This document shows positions 10,456 to 20,266 of a stretch of DNA of 64,000 nucleotides, piece after piece. Numbering within the stretch: the first letter of the stretch is position 1; each line of letters begins with the position of its first letter. Under the pieces are notes generated by a model that saw only the letters and a list, made by a program, of their open reading frames with translations, made no database searches and was not told where the DNA came from. Position numbers and translations under genes: made by a program. The DNA lies in the NCBI GenBank assembly GCA_964442075.1, contig CAYTWH010000011.1:32311-96310 (forward strand), written 5' to 3'. The DNA comes from CAYTAU01 sp964442075. GTDB lineage: Bacteria; Bacteroidota; Bacteroidia; Bacteroidales; CAYTAU01.

Positions 10456-10529
10456 TTTTAATTAGAGTACAATTTATAAAGTTATTTCAACTTGAAATTA
10501 ACATAAAAATCAAATAGAATAATCTGCTT

Positions 10530-10949
10530 TTATTTATAACTAGAGAATGAAGGGTTTTTCATAGGATTTCCTTTATTATCCCACGAAGTTTGACGAATAT
10601 TTTGATTGTCATAGAATGTTATTTCACATTTTTTAATTCCGTTTTTATACCAGTAAATGCATTTGCCATTTTTTCTGCCATTTACGTAAACAGAATATCT
10701 TTGTTTTTCTCCATTCTTATACCACCACACCCAGTCTCCATGTTTCTTGCCTGCTTTATAAAATCCTCCCATTCCGATACCGCCTCCATTATGACTGGTA
10801 ACACATTTGCCTGAATATGGTTTTGCATCCTCATTATAATACATTAAACCATCTTTATTAACAAGATCATCATAATTAACAGTCTGTTTATCCTGGCTAT
10901 ATGAAAACAAACAAAGTAATGTGAAAAATAATATTAAGGTATATTTCAT
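10530..10949 (-). CDS. Secreted YwqK/MORN-repeat protein
   Basis: 139 residues from the ATG at 10949; an upstream TTG would add eight. A signal peptide (KYTLILFFTLLCLFSYSQ) is followed by MORN-like units: 'YSGKCVTSHNGGG', 'KKHGDWVWWYKNGEKQRYS', 'RKNGKCIYWYKNGIKK'. This is the family often called 'YwqK toxin-antitoxin antitoxin', although in Bacteroidota these are usually stand-alone periplasmic proteins without known function. No toxin partner lies next to it. Confidence 0.7.
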   Translation of the reverse strand: MKYTLILFFTLLCLFSYSQDKQTVNYDDLVNKDGLMYYNEDAKPYSGKCVTSHNGGGIGMGGFYKAGKKHGDWVWWYKNGEKQRYSVYVNGRKNGKCIYWYKNGIKKCEITFYDNQNIRQTSWDNKGNPMKNPSFSSYK

Positions 10950-11020
10950 TTTTTTAATGAAAAGTAATGACAATTTAATAATTACGTAAAAAAAACTAAA
11001 ATGTTATACTTAAGAGTGTT

Positions 11021-11863
11021 TTAAATTGCTTTAAGACTAATATCCAAACTTTTAATTTGATGAGTTAATGCACCTACTGAAATAAAATCAACGCCACATT
11101 CTGCATATCCTCTTATTGTATCTAAATTAATTCCACCTGAAGATTCCGTTTCATATTTACCATTTACAATTTGAACTGCTTTTTTTGTATCCTCATAATT
11201 AAAATTATCAAACATAATACGATCTATTCCACCCGTTTCAATAATTTTCTCAACATCTTCAATAGTTCTTGCTTCTATTTCAATTTTTAAGTTCTTCTTG
11301 TTTTTTTCAAGATATTCTTTAACCGATTTTATTACATTTTCAATTCCTCCAGCATAATCAATATGATTATCCTTTATCATTATCATATCATACAAGCCCA
11401 TACGATGATTATACCCACCTCCTATTCTCACCGCTTCTTTTTCAAACAATCGCATACCCGGAGTTGTTTTTCTTGTATCTAAAATCTTTGTATTCAAACC
11501 CTCTAACTTTTTAACATATTGATTAGTTTGAGTTGCGATACCGCTCATTCGCTGCATAATATTAAGAACAAGCCGTTCTGCCAAAAGAATTGATTGTATT
11601 GGTCCTTCAACCTCAAAAATTATATTACCAAAATTAACTCTAACACCGTCGTTAATAAAAACATTCAATAATAAATCTTTATCAATTTTATTAAAAACAA
11701 TTTGAGCAATATTAACACCAGCAATTATTCCTTCTTGTTTAATCAGTAATTTTGCTTTCCCTATAGTTGATTTTGGTATGCATGCAAGGGAAGTATGGTC
11801 TCCATCACCAATGTCTTCTTTTATTGCATTTTCAATAAAAGCATGCAAGTATTTGCTATTCAT
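11021..11863 (-). CDS. nadC: Nicotinate-nucleotide pyrophosphorylase (carboxylating)
   Basis: 280 residues from the ATG at 11863. It converts quinolinate and PRPP to nicotinate mononucleotide in NAD synthesis. Family features are 'EDIGDGDHTSLACIP', 'LVLNIMQRMSGIATQT', 'DTRKTTPGMRLFEKEAVRIG' (substrate-binding Arg and Lys) and 'MIKDNHI'. Its start overlaps the end of the DUF4783 gene by eight bases, which indicates an operon. A TTG at 11869 is a less likely start. Confidence 0.96.
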   Translation of the reverse strand: MNSKYLHAFIENAIKEDIGDGDHTSLACIPKSTIGKAKLLIKQEGIIAGVNIAQIVFNKIDKDLLLNVFINDGVRVNFGNIIFEVEGPIQSILLAERLVLNIMQRMSGIATQTNQYVKKLEGLNTKILDTRKTTPGMRLFEKEAVRIGGGYNHRMGLYDMIMIKDNHIDYAGGIENVIKSVKEYLEKNKKNLKIEIEARTIEDVEKIIETGGIDRIMFDNFNYEDTKKAVQIVNGKYETESSGGINLDTIRGYAECGVDFISVGALTHQIKSLDISLKAI

Positions 11864-12257
11864 CTTCAATTCTTAATTCATGAATATACGCTTTTCCACC
11901 TTTGTCCTTTAGTAGAAAGTATACCCTGTAAGTACCTGTAGAAGTAGATAAATTACCTATTACATATTTTGAGCCATCTTTACCGCCTTCATGTAATTTT
12001 GAAAAGCCTGAGGGAGAATGTTTTGAGAAAAAATCTTTTATTATTAATTCTGCTTGTGCTTTACTGTAAACTTCTTCATCGCCAAAAATCTCTAACTCAA
12101 TATTTGAATTAAAAAATTTTGCCAATTCTTTTGAATTACCTGATTTTAGTGCTATTAATATTTCTTTTGGCACCTCAATTAAAGGGTTTGAAAATGCACT
12201 AAAGTTAAAAATACAAAACACTATTAACGAAATAATTGAGATTCTTAAAACTTTCAT
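11856..12257 (-). CDS. DUF4783 domain protein, periplasmic
   Basis: 133 residues with an N-terminal signal peptide ending near 'NFSAFSNP'. The rest is a compact NTF2-like domain ('ALKSGNSKELAKFFNSNIEL', 'YSKAQAELIIKDFFSKH', 'GTYRVYFLLKDKGGKAYIHE') that I recognise as DUF4783. This family is commonly found beside nadC in Bacteroidota, and that arrangement is seen here with an eight-base overlap. Function unknown. Confidence 0.8.
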   Translation of the reverse strand: MKVLRISIISLIVFCIFNFSAFSNPLIEVPKEILIALKSGNSKELAKFFNSNIELEIFGDEEVYSKAQAELIIKDFFSKHSPSGFSKLHEGGKDGSKYVIGNLSTSTGTYRVYFLLKDKGGKAYIHELRIEDE

Positions 12258-12345
12258 GATATATTAAAATTTTTATTAATGAATAACCTTACAAAAATTA
12301 TACCGATACGAAATGAAAATCCAAAATATCATGCAATTTACAAAT

Positions 12346-13272
12346 TTATTTTAAAAGACATAATGATTCTTTCTTATCAATATTTAATTGAACTTTCAAT
12401 TGCTCAATACTGTCAAACTTTATTTCATTTCTAATTTTATGCTTTAAAATAATTTTAATTGTTTTATCATATATATTATCATTAAAATCAAATATATGAA
12501 CCTCTATCCTTTTATTTCTCACATTGCAAACAGTAGGGTTAAATCCAATATTCAACATCCCTTTGTATTGTTTTTTATCAAACTCAATAATTACAGCATA
12601 TACACCTTCATTTGGAATTAGCTTAAATTTATCAGCTATATGAATATTTGCTGTAGGAAAACCAATTTTATTTCCCAACTCATTGCCCTTTACCACCTTA
12701 CCGCTAAACATATAACTATATCCAAGAAATTCTTCAGCAATTGCAATATCTCCTGCATACAAAGCCTCTCGAATTTTTGTAGAACTGATATTTATATTTT
12801 CATGACTCAAAGCCTCAATTCTTTTTACTTCGAAATTTAATTTATCTGCATATTGTTTTAAATTATCAAATCCACCTTCTCTGTTATTTCCAAAATGATG
12901 GTCATAACCAACAATTAATAAATGAATGTTTAGCTTCTCAACTAGAATATTTTTCACAAAGTCAAAAGAGTTCATTAAAGAAAATTCTTTTGAAAATTCA
13001 TGAATTATTAGATGCTCAATTCCAATTTTTTCAAATCTTTCTATCTTTTCTTCTAATGTATTTAATAATGTGATTTTTTCATTGTTGTTATTTATAACCA
13101 ACCTTGGATGAGGCCAAAAGGTAAAAACTACAGTTTCTCCATCATTATCATCGGCTATTTTTTTTAATGAATCAATTACTTTTAAATGTCCTAAATGTAA
13201 ACCGTCAAAAGTGCCAACAGTTACAATTGGTTTGCGAATATTATAATTATCTGTATTTTGATAGATCTTCAT
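12346..13272 (-). CDS. ribF: Bifunctional riboflavin kinase / FAD synthetase
   Basis: 308 residues with both expected domains. The N-terminal adenylyltransferase has 'VGTFDGLHLGHLKVI' (HxGH) and 'ISSTKIREAL'; the C-terminal riboflavin kinase has 'GNKIGFPTANI' and 'GVYAVIIEF'. It makes FMN and FAD from riboflavin. No FMN riboswitch-like structure is obvious upstream. Confidence 0.96.
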   Translation of the reverse strand: MKIYQNTDNYNIRKPIVTVGTFDGLHLGHLKVIDSLKKIADDNDGETVVFTFWPHPRLVINNNNEKITLLNTLEEKIERFEKIGIEHLIIHEFSKEFSLMNSFDFVKNILVEKLNIHLLIVGYDHHFGNNREGGFDNLKQYADKLNFEVKRIEALSHENINISSTKIREALYAGDIAIAEEFLGYSYMFSGKVVKGNELGNKIGFPTANIHIADKFKLIPNEGVYAVIIEFDKKQYKGMLNIGFNPTVCNVRNKRIEVHIFDFNDNIYDKTIKIILKHKIRNEIKFDSIEQLKVQLNIDKKESLCLLK

Positions 13273-13485
13273 AAATGAAACGTAAAATTAGAAAAATTCT
13301 AAATAATTCAGCAATTCTTAATCAACAATTAGATGGTATGGAAACTCAGTACAATACCATTAAGCCAAATTTCATATTAAAAGCAGTAAATTTCTGGATT
13401 TTACAATTAATAAATTAGATAATCATCAAGAAAAAAAAATTGGATCTTATATTAACATATTAAAAAAAAGAAAAACTACTATTAA

Positions 13486-13707
13486 TTATTCACTTCCCTC
13501 ATCTTTAACATTACACGACTCATTTAGAGAACAATATCCACAAGAAAGATCTTTGTCTTTAATTTCGGGTTTTGCGCATGAATCAATAGATTTGTTTTTT
13601 TTCTTGGAAAGAAAAATTTTCAATGCCATCGCTCCTACTATAAAAGCAATTAAGATTATTGAAATTATTATGATCTTTAAAATTTCCAAAAAATATTCTT
13701 TTTGCAA
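13486..13707 (-). CDS. Small cysteine-rich membrane protein (possibly NqrM-like)
   Basis: 73 residues starting with TTG at 13707; no upstream in-frame ATG exists before a stop. One membrane helix (residues 9-31) is followed by a short cytoplasmic lysine-rich stretch and four cysteines, 'SCAKPEIKDKDLSCGYCSL' and 'ESCNVK'. The helix plus Cys-tail plan, and 'GAMALKIFLSKKKNKSI' before the first Cys, recall NqrM/DUF539 proteins that deliver iron to Na+-NQR, but the similarity is weak and no nqr gene is nearby. The overlapping plus-strand frame here is the non-coding extension of the M16 gene frame. Confidence 0.55.
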   Translation of the reverse strand: MQKEYFLEILKIIIISIILIAFIVGAMALKIFLSKKKNKSIDSCAKPEIKDKDLSCGYCSLNESCNVKDEGSE

Positions 13708-13777
13708 ATTTATGAATTATTGTGGAGTTGAAAGTCAAAAAAATAAAATCATTTTTTACTTTTACAGGAATTTAATT

Positions 13778-14998
13778 ATGAAATATTACACTCATAAATA
13801 CAATAACGGTATAAGATTGATCCACAAACATATCCCATCAAAGGTGGCATATTGTGGGTTACTTGTCAATACTGGTTCAAGAGATGAAACAGAAAAAGAA
13901 TTTGGTATTGCACACTTTATTGAACACACCCTTTTTAAGGGGACAGATAAACGAAAATCGTATCATATATTAAATCGGATGGAAAGTGTAGGAGGAGAAA
14001 TAGATGCATACACAAGCAAAGAAGAAACATTAATTTATGGCACATTTTTAAACACTTATTATGATAGGTTTTTAGAATTACTTTCCGATATAGTTTTTAA
14101 TTCTACATTTCCACAAAAAGAGTTACAAAAAGAAAAGATAATAGTTTACGACGAAATAAACTCGTATCTCGACACCCCTAACGAATTAATTTTTGATGAT
14201 TTTGAAGAATTGCTTTACAAGGGTCATCCATTAAGTAAGAGTATTTTAGGTAGTCAACAATCTCTAGAAAACATTAATACAAATCATATAAATAATTTTA
14301 TTAAAAAAAAATACAATACCGATAATATGGTATTGTGTTCTATTGGAGATATTGATTTTGACAAGGTTAAAGCAATTGCCGATAAGTATTTTAATAATAT
14401 TAATTCTAATTTTAGAAAATTCAAGCGTACTAAATTTAATAGTTACAAACCTTTTTCAAAAAAAATTGTAAAAAACACTCATCAGGCTCATTGTATAATT
14501 GGAAATATTGCATACAGTTCTGTTGATAATAAAAGAACAGGGTTAAACTTGTTAAATAATATAATTGGCGGACAAGGAATGAATTCCAGATTGAATTTAT
14601 CTTTAAGGGAAAAACACGGGCTTGCCTACCACGTTGAATCATCATATAATAAGTATTTCGATACAGGAAATTGGCAGGTATATTTTGGAACTGATAAGGA
14701 AAATTTAGATTTCAGCATTGAACTTGTAAATAAAGAACTGAAACAAGTTAAAAATAAAAAACTTGGGACTTTACAGTTGCACAGAGCTAAAAAGCAATTA
14801 ATTGGTCAGTTGGCAATTTCTGTTGACAATAATGCTAATTTGTTTTTCACATTCAGCAAGAGTTTTTTACTCTATAACAAAGTAGATAGTCTTGAAACTG
14901 TTAGTGAAAAAATTAATAATATTACTTCAGAAGAGTTACTTGAAATTGCAAATAAAATATTTGATTCCAATAAATTATCAACTTTGATTTACATTTAA
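13778..14998 (+). CDS. M16 family zinc metallopeptidase
   Basis: 406 residues from the ATG at 13778. The frame is open further upstream but that part lies antisense to the small membrane protein and has no family similarity. 'FGIAHFIEHTLFKGT' carries the inverted zinc motif HxxEH, and the distal metal-binding Glu lies in 'TSKEETLIYGTF'. 'LREKHGLAYHVESSYNKY' is the conserved C-half signature. Such proteins degrade peptides and are related to processing peptidases. No signal peptide, so probably cytoplasmic. Confidence 0.92.
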   Translation: MKYYTHKYNNGIRLIHKHIPSKVAYCGLLVNTGSRDETEKEFGIAHFIEHTLFKGTDKRKSYHILNRMESVGGEIDAYTSKEETLIYGTFLNTYYDRFLELLSDIVFNSTFPQKELQKEKIIVYDEINSYLDTPNELIFDDFEELLYKGHPLSKSILGSQQSLENINTNHINNFIKKKYNTDNMVLCSIGDIDFDKVKAIADKYFNNINSNFRKFKRTKFNSYKPFSKKIVKNTHQAHCIIGNIAYSSVDNKRTGLNLLNNIIGGQGMNSRLNLSLREKHGLAYHVESSYNKYFDTGNWQVYFGTDKENLDFSIELVNKELKQVKNKKLGTLQLHRAKKQLIGQLAISVDNNANLFFTFSKSFLLYNKVDSLETVSEKINNITSEELLEIANKIFDSNKLSTLIYI

Positions 14999-15007
14999 TA
15001 ATATATC

Positions 15008-15021
15008 GCCTCTAACGAGGC
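15008..15021 (+). terminator. Weak hairpin after the M16 peptidase gene
   Basis: GCCTC-TAAC-GAGGC, a five-base-pair stem nine bases after the stop, followed by an AT-rich stretch without a long T-run. It could end both convergent genes. Weak evidence. Confidence 0.3.
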
Positions 15022-15084
15022 TTATATTTAGCATCTACGATATATTAAAAAAAGGTTTTCATGTGTTTACCATGAATGATAATT

Positions 15085-15582
15085 TTATAAACACAATTGG
15101 TATAATTTATTAAGATCAGGATCAATCCCATCAATAGTATATTGTGCTTGCTTATAAAACTTTTCTCTTTTATTTAGTAATTCAACAATTTTAGCAAGTA
15201 GTTTCTCTTTATTAAGTCCTTTCAATAAGGGTCTGTCTGTTTGGGAATTTTCTAAGCGATTAAATAAATCTAATGCAGATAATTTTATATAAACAGTAAT
15301 CCCATTTTTATTCATTAATTCCATATTATCAAAAAAACAAGTAGTACCACCACCTGTAGCAATAACTACATTTTCTTTTTCAATTATTTTGTTTAGAGCA
15401 TTTTCTTCTAAATTACGAAAATAATCCTCTCCCCTTTCCGTAAAAATATCACTTATTTGCAGTCCCGATTCTTCTTCAATAACATTGTCAATATCAATAA
15501 ACTGGAGATTTAATTTTTTTGCGATCTTTTCCCCTATACTTGTTTTGCCACTAGCCATAAAACCTATTAGAAATATTCGCAT
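15085..15582 (-). CDS. aroK: Shikimate kinase
   Basis: 165 residues. It phosphorylates shikimate in the chorismate pathway. P-loop 'GFMASGKTSIGEKIAKK', 'FIDIDNVIE' with the shikimate-binding Asp, 'RGEDYFRNLEENAL' with the binding Arg, 'VIATGGGTTCF' and the lid 'TDRPLLKG'. It starts two bases after the parC stop, so it is the last gene of parE-parC-aroK. Confidence 0.96.
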   Translation of the reverse strand: MRIFLIGFMASGKTSIGEKIAKKLNLQFIDIDNVIEEESGLQISDIFTERGEDYFRNLEENALNKIIEKENVVIATGGGTTCFFDNMELMNKNGITVYIKLSALDLFNRLENSQTDRPLLKGLNKEKLLAKIVELLNKREKFYKQAQYTIDGIDPDLNKLYQLCL

Positions 15583-15584
15583 AT

Positions 15585-18242
15585 TTAAAGGTCTAAAGTC
15601 ATTTGAGAAATATCGTTATCAGTATCTTCTTTTCTGACAATTTCAAATTCCGGTTCTTCAAAGTTTTCTTTTACGTCTTCATCTTTAACAATAGCCTCAA
15701 GTTCTTTAACGTTTTTAATATTATATTTTGTTAATCGTTTTCCTTTTGCTTTGTAGCTTTTTACTCCAATAAATTCTGAAACTTCAATTATTTCAGATTC
15801 TTTGTCTTTATTTTTTCCTCCAAAATTAATTTCAAATCTTGGATATTTAACTTCTGAAATACTTAAAAGTTTATTTTCAGAATAATCGCCAATAAAGCTT
15901 AATTTCTTATCAGAAGCTTCGATTTGAAAGCGTTTTAGATAATAAAATTCTTGTTCTGCATCGAAATATACAACAGAATAAACTTTATTAGGGTTAAATT
16001 TTTCAATAAGCAATATATCATCCTCAAAATGATTTGATAATTCAAATGTTGAAAGTTTAAAATATCCTGATTTAGAAATGACTAGAATTCTTTCATCTCC
16101 ATTGAATTTTCCAATAAATTTACCTCTGTTATCTGTATTAAGCCTTAACACTTCATCATCAAACCAGATTTGTAAGCCTCCTAAAGTAGAAACTCCCTGC
16201 TCTTTTAATGTTATTTTATGAACTTCATTTTTAGTTATAGTATTACCCATTGAACTTCTACCCTTAATAGCTAAGTCTCCAAAATCGAATTCAAATACTA
16301 ATTTTTTTAATCGTGGACGAGGTTTTAAAAATATTTTAACAATTTCTGCTTCTCCGTTAGCATTTGCACTAAAATATAATATTTTTGAATTGGGCGTTCC
16401 CTTTGTTACATCATATTCTTTATCTCGGGTTACAGAAGTAACAGCAAATCTTTTTGCCATTGTTTTTCCTGCTCTTCCATCACGATACAATAAATTGTAA
16501 ACAGTACGATCATCACTTTTGTTAAATACCGCAACATGTAATATATCTTTACCTACAAAGGCTTTATCTGAGATTTTAGTAATAATGTATTTACCATCTT
16601 TTAAAAATACAATAATATCATCGATATTAGAACATTCGCAAACAAATTCATCTTTCTTTAAGCCTGAACCAATAAAACCTTCTTTACGGTCTACATATAA
16701 TTTTGAATTTGCAACAACAACCTTTGTAGCTTCAATTGTGTCAAAACTTCTAATTTCTGTTTTTCTTTCTCTTCCTTTTCCGTGATTTTTCTTAATTTGC
16801 TTAAAATAGTTAATGGTATAAGGAATAATGTTTTCGAGATGATTTTTAACTTCTGTAATTTCAAATTCAATTCCCTTAATATGTTCATCAGCTTTAAATG
16901 CATCGTGTTTGGTAATGCGTTTCATCTTTATTTCCGGCAATCTCTCTATATCTTCTCTTGTAACTTCACGTCTTAATAACTTTTTGTATGGAGTAAGTCC
17001 TTTGTCAATTACACTTATAGTATTATCCCAGTCGGGACTGCCTTCCATATCAAGATATATTTTCTTTTCAATAAATATTTTTTCTAAAGATGAAAAATGC
17101 CAGTCATCATTAAGTTCGGAAAGGCGAATTTCAAGTTCCCATTTTAATAATTCAAGGGTATGATCAGTTGCACGTTTTAATATCTCTTTAACTCCAATAA
17201 AAATTGGTTTTTCATTGCAAATAATACATGAATTGGGAGAAATAGATACTTCACAATCGGTAAAGGCATACAATCCGTCTATTGTAATATCAGTAGAAAC
17301 TCCCGATGGCAAGTCTATCAGTATTTCAACATTTTCAGAAGTATTGTCATCAATTTTTTTGATTTTAATTGTACCCTTATCATTTGCTTTAATAATAGAA
17401 TCAATTAATGAGCTTGTAGTTTTACCAAAAGGTAATTCTGTAATCTTTAATGTTTTTTTATCTTCCTTTTCTATTTTTGCTCTAACCTTAACACTACCTC
17501 CACGTAGTCCATCATTATAACGCGACACATCAATATATCCGGCTGTATTAAAATCGGGAAATAATTCAAAATCTTTTTCTTGCAAATAAAGAATTGAGGC
17601 ATCAATTAGCTCAATAAAATTATGAGGTAAAATTTTAGAAGCAAGACCAACTGCAATACCTTCAATGCCCTGAGTAAGCATTAATGGAAATTTTACAGGT
17701 AATGTTACAGGTTCTTTATTTCTTCCGTCATAAGATTGTTCCCAAATTGTAGTTTTTGAATTAAAAACCACATCTAAAGCAAATTTTGATAATCTTGCTT
17801 CTATATATCTTGGTGCAGCTGCTCTATCGCCTGTTAATATGTTACCCCAGTTACCTTGCGGATCTACTAAAAGATCTTTTTGTCCAATTTGTACAAGGGC
17901 ATCGCCAATTGATGCATCTCCATGAGGATGAAATTGCATTGTATGTCCAATTATATTGGCAACTTTGTTATACCTGCCATCATCGAGGCGTTTCATGGAA
18001 TACAATATTCTTCGCTGAACAGGTTTTAAGCCATCATTAATGTGAGGAACAGCTCTGTCGAGAATAACATAGGAAGCATAATCAAGAAACCAGTTTTTAA
18101 ACATTCCAGACAAAACAGTTGTTTTAACTTGCTCATCTTCCGGCTTTACTTCTTCTGATGTTTGTTCAACTATCTCCTTAGCTTCTTCAACTTCATTATT
18201 ATCGTCGGCATGTTGGTTTATATCAAGTTCCTCTTTACTCAT
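15585..18242 (-). CDS. parC: DNA topoisomerase IV (gyrase-type) subunit A
   Basis: 885 residues from the ATG at 18242; a GTG at 18272 would add ten. The GyrA/ParC core begins near residue 50 with 'YASYVILDRAVPHINDGLKP', 'HPHGDASIGDALV' and 'AAAPRYIEARLS', whose Tyr (about residue 146) forms the covalent DNA link. A long C-terminal domain follows (residues 480-830), ending in a charged tail. A canonical GyrA box is not evident, in line with ParC rather than GyrA. It relaxes and decatenates DNA with ParE. The first 45 residues are acidic and low complexity. Confidence 0.93.
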   Translation of the reverse strand: MSKEELDINQHADDNNEVEEAKEIVEQTSEEVKPEDEQVKTTVLSGMFKNWFLDYASYVILDRAVPHINDGLKPVQRRILYSMKRLDDGRYNKVANIIGHTMQFHPHGDASIGDALVQIGQKDLLVDPQGNWGNILTGDRAAAPRYIEARLSKFALDVVFNSKTTIWEQSYDGRNKEPVTLPVKFPLMLTQGIEGIAVGLASKILPHNFIELIDASILYLQEKDFELFPDFNTAGYIDVSRYNDGLRGGSVKVRAKIEKEDKKTLKITELPFGKTTSSLIDSIIKANDKGTIKIKKIDDNTSENVEILIDLPSGVSTDITIDGLYAFTDCEVSISPNSCIICNEKPIFIGVKEILKRATDHTLELLKWELEIRLSELNDDWHFSSLEKIFIEKKIYLDMEGSPDWDNTISVIDKGLTPYKKLLRREVTREDIERLPEIKMKRITKHDAFKADEHIKGIEFEITEVKNHLENIIPYTINYFKQIKKNHGKGRERKTEIRSFDTIEATKVVVANSKLYVDRKEGFIGSGLKKDEFVCECSNIDDIIVFLKDGKYIITKISDKAFVGKDILHVAVFNKSDDRTVYNLLYRDGRAGKTMAKRFAVTSVTRDKEYDVTKGTPNSKILYFSANANGEAEIVKIFLKPRPRLKKLVFEFDFGDLAIKGRSSMGNTITKNEVHKITLKEQGVSTLGGLQIWFDDEVLRLNTDNRGKFIGKFNGDERILVISKSGYFKLSTFELSNHFEDDILLIEKFNPNKVYSVVYFDAEQEFYYLKRFQIEASDKKLSFIGDYSENKLLSISEVKYPRFEINFGGKNKDKESEIIEVSEFIGVKSYKAKGKRLTKYNIKNVKELEAIVKDEDVKENFEEPEFEIVRKEDTDNDISQMTLDL

Positions 18243-18301
18243 TCCATCTGTTACTTTATTATTATTTCTCACCTAAATTATTTCCTTCCCTGAAAAATGA
18301 A

Positions 18302-18381
18302 CGTCATTGCGAGAAAGTATGACGAAGCAATCTGACCAATATCGAAGAGATTGCCGCACTCGTTCCTCGCTCGCAATGACG
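18302..18381. repeat. Imperfect inverted-repeat element between parE and parC
   Basis: Outer arms CGTCATTGCGAG (18302-18313) and CTCGCAATGACG (18370-18381) are perfect 12-bp inverted repeats; an inner pair GCAATCT (18327-18333) and AGATTGC (18348-18354) is also perfect. The whole can fold into one long hairpin. It resembles the widespread 'cattgcgag...gaagcaatct' dispersed repeat of many bacteria. It sits inside the parE-parC operon. Confidence 0.8.
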
Positions 18382-18400
18382 GCAAAACTTCGCATACTCT

Positions 18401-20242
18401 TTATTCAGCAAGCTCTTTTTCAATTGTTAAATTATTTATAATAAATTCCTGTCGTTCAGGAGTATTTTTGCCCATATAAAAATCCAGCAAATCAACAATA
18501 TTATCTTCTTTCTTCAACCTAACAGGGTCTAAACGTATTTTTTTGCCAATAAAATGTTTAAACTCATCGGGTGATATTTCACCCAATCCTTTAAATCGGG
18601 TTATCTCAGCTTTTTTGCCAATTTTATTTATTGCTTTTTGTTTTTCATTTTCATTATAACAATAAAAAGTTTCTTTTTTATTTCTAACTCTAAACAAAGG
18701 AGTTTGGAGAATAAAAATATGTCCGTTTTTTACAAGTTCCGGAAAAAATTTCAAAAAGAATGTCAATAATAAAAGGCGAATATGCATTCCGTCAACATCG
18801 GCATCGGTAGCAATAACAATGTTTCGGTAACGAAGATTTTCAATACTTTCTTCAATATCTAAAGCCGATTGTAAAAGATTAAATTCCTCGTTTTCATATA
18901 CAATCTTTTTCTGCAAATTTTGCGTGTTAAGAGGTTTTCCTTTTAAGCTGAAAACAGCCTGAGTACTTACATCTCTCGATTTTGTAATTGAACCGCTTGC
19001 AGAATCACCCTCGGTTATAAAAATTGTAGTTTCTAATCTTCTTTCATCGTTAGAATTATAATGTATTTTACAATCTCTGAGTTTTTTATTGTGCAAACTT
19101 GTTTTTTTGGCAAACTCTTTAGCTTTCTTTTTTATACCTGAAATTGCTTTTCTTTCTTTTTCTGATTCTTGTATCTTTCTTAAAAGTATTTCTGCTGTTT
19201 CGGAGTTTTTATGAAGAAAATCATCGAGGTTTCTCTTTAAAAAATCTATTATAAAATTCCTTACCGATTGTCCGTTAGGTTCAATATCCTTAGAACCGAG
19301 TTTTGTTTTTGTTTGCGATTCAAAAATAGGCTCCTCTACTTTTATGCTTACAGCTGCAATTATTGAAGCCCTTATATCTGATGTATCAAAATCTTTTTTA
19401 TAAAACTCCCTAATAGTTTTAACAATACCCTCTTTAAACGCCAACAGATGTGTGCCGCCCTGAGTTGTGTACTGACCGTTTACAAAGGAATAATATTCTT
19501 CCCTATATTGAGTGCCATGTGTTATGGTAACTTCAATATCATCGCCTTTTAAATGAATAATTGGGTAAAGTATATTTGAACTTAAATTTTCGTTCAACAA
19601 ATCGAGCAAACCATTTCTTGAGTAAAATCTGTTGCCGTTAAAAATTATTGTTAATCCTGAGTTAAGGTAAACATAGTTGCGAAGCATTACTTCAACATAC
19701 TCAATAATATAATTAAAGTCGCCAAATAATTCCTCATCGGGGGTAAATGTTATTAATACGCCATTTTTATCGGTAGTTTTCTCAATTTTAAAATCCTCAA
19801 TAATATTTCCTTTGCTATATTCTACCGATTTTTTTTCACCCTCGCGTATTGAGTTTATAATAAATTTATCTGATAAGGCATTTACCGCTTTAATACCAAC
19901 ACCATTGAGCCCAACAGTTTTTTTAAATACTTTAGAATCGTATTTAGCACCTGTGTTCATTTTAGAAGTTGCATCAATTACTTTTCCCAGCGGCACACCA
20001 CGCCCATAATCCCTAATGCTAACAACACCACTTTCGTTGATTTTAACCTCAATTGTTTTACCAAATCCCATGGAAAACTCATCTACAGAATTGTCTATAA
20101 CTTCTTTTATTAAGATATAGATACCATCGTCGCGTGAAGAACCATCGCCAAGCTTACCGATATACATACCGGGTCTTTTTCTAATATGCTCGCGCCATTC
20201 TAGAGTCTGAATGCTATCATCGGTATATCTTTCTTCAGTCAT
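18401..20242 (-). CDS. parE: DNA topoisomerase IV (gyrase-type) subunit B
   Basis: 613 residues, the ParE length. A GHKL ATPase domain has 'IKEVIDNSVDEFSMG', 'RDYGRGVPLG' and 'GLNGVGIKAVNALS'. A transducer domain follows, then the TOPRIM domain with 'FITEGDSASGSI' and 'ATDADVDGMHIR' (metal-binding acidic residues) and the C-terminal 'RFKGLGEISPDEFK'. It supplies ATP-driven gating for ParC, which lies downstream after a repeat-containing spacer. A TATCTTTG -7 box sits 25 bases before the ATG. Confidence 0.95.
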   Translation of the reverse strand: MTEERYTDDSIQTLEWREHIRKRPGMYIGKLGDGSSRDDGIYILIKEVIDNSVDEFSMGFGKTIEVKINESGVVSIRDYGRGVPLGKVIDATSKMNTGAKYDSKVFKKTVGLNGVGIKAVNALSDKFIINSIREGEKKSVEYSKGNIIEDFKIEKTTDKNGVLITFTPDEELFGDFNYIIEYVEVMLRNYVYLNSGLTIIFNGNRFYSRNGLLDLLNENLSSNILYPIIHLKGDDIEVTITHGTQYREEYYSFVNGQYTTQGGTHLLAFKEGIVKTIREFYKKDFDTSDIRASIIAAVSIKVEEPIFESQTKTKLGSKDIEPNGQSVRNFIIDFLKRNLDDFLHKNSETAEILLRKIQESEKERKAISGIKKKAKEFAKKTSLHNKKLRDCKIHYNSNDERRLETTIFITEGDSASGSITKSRDVSTQAVFSLKGKPLNTQNLQKKIVYENEEFNLLQSALDIEESIENLRYRNIVIATDADVDGMHIRLLLLTFFLKFFPELVKNGHIFILQTPLFRVRNKKETFYCYNENEKQKAINKIGKKAEITRFKGLGEISPDEFKHFIGKKIRLDPVRLKKEDNIVDLLDFYMGKNTPERQEFIINNLTIEKELAE

Positions 20243-20266
20243 TTATTTTAATAAAATATTTTGCTG

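Noticed and set aside
10530..10949. Antitoxin of a YwqK-type toxin-antitoxin system
   Set aside because: The family name is misleading; there is a signal peptide, MORN-like repeats and no toxin gene nearby.
13553..13777. N-terminal extension of the M16 peptidase
   Set aside because: It lies antisense to the small membrane protein, has no peptidase similarity, and the ATG at 13778 gives the normal N-terminus.
16519..17520. Several plus-strand frames across parC
   Set aside because: All are shadows of the conserved parC coding sequence on the other strand.
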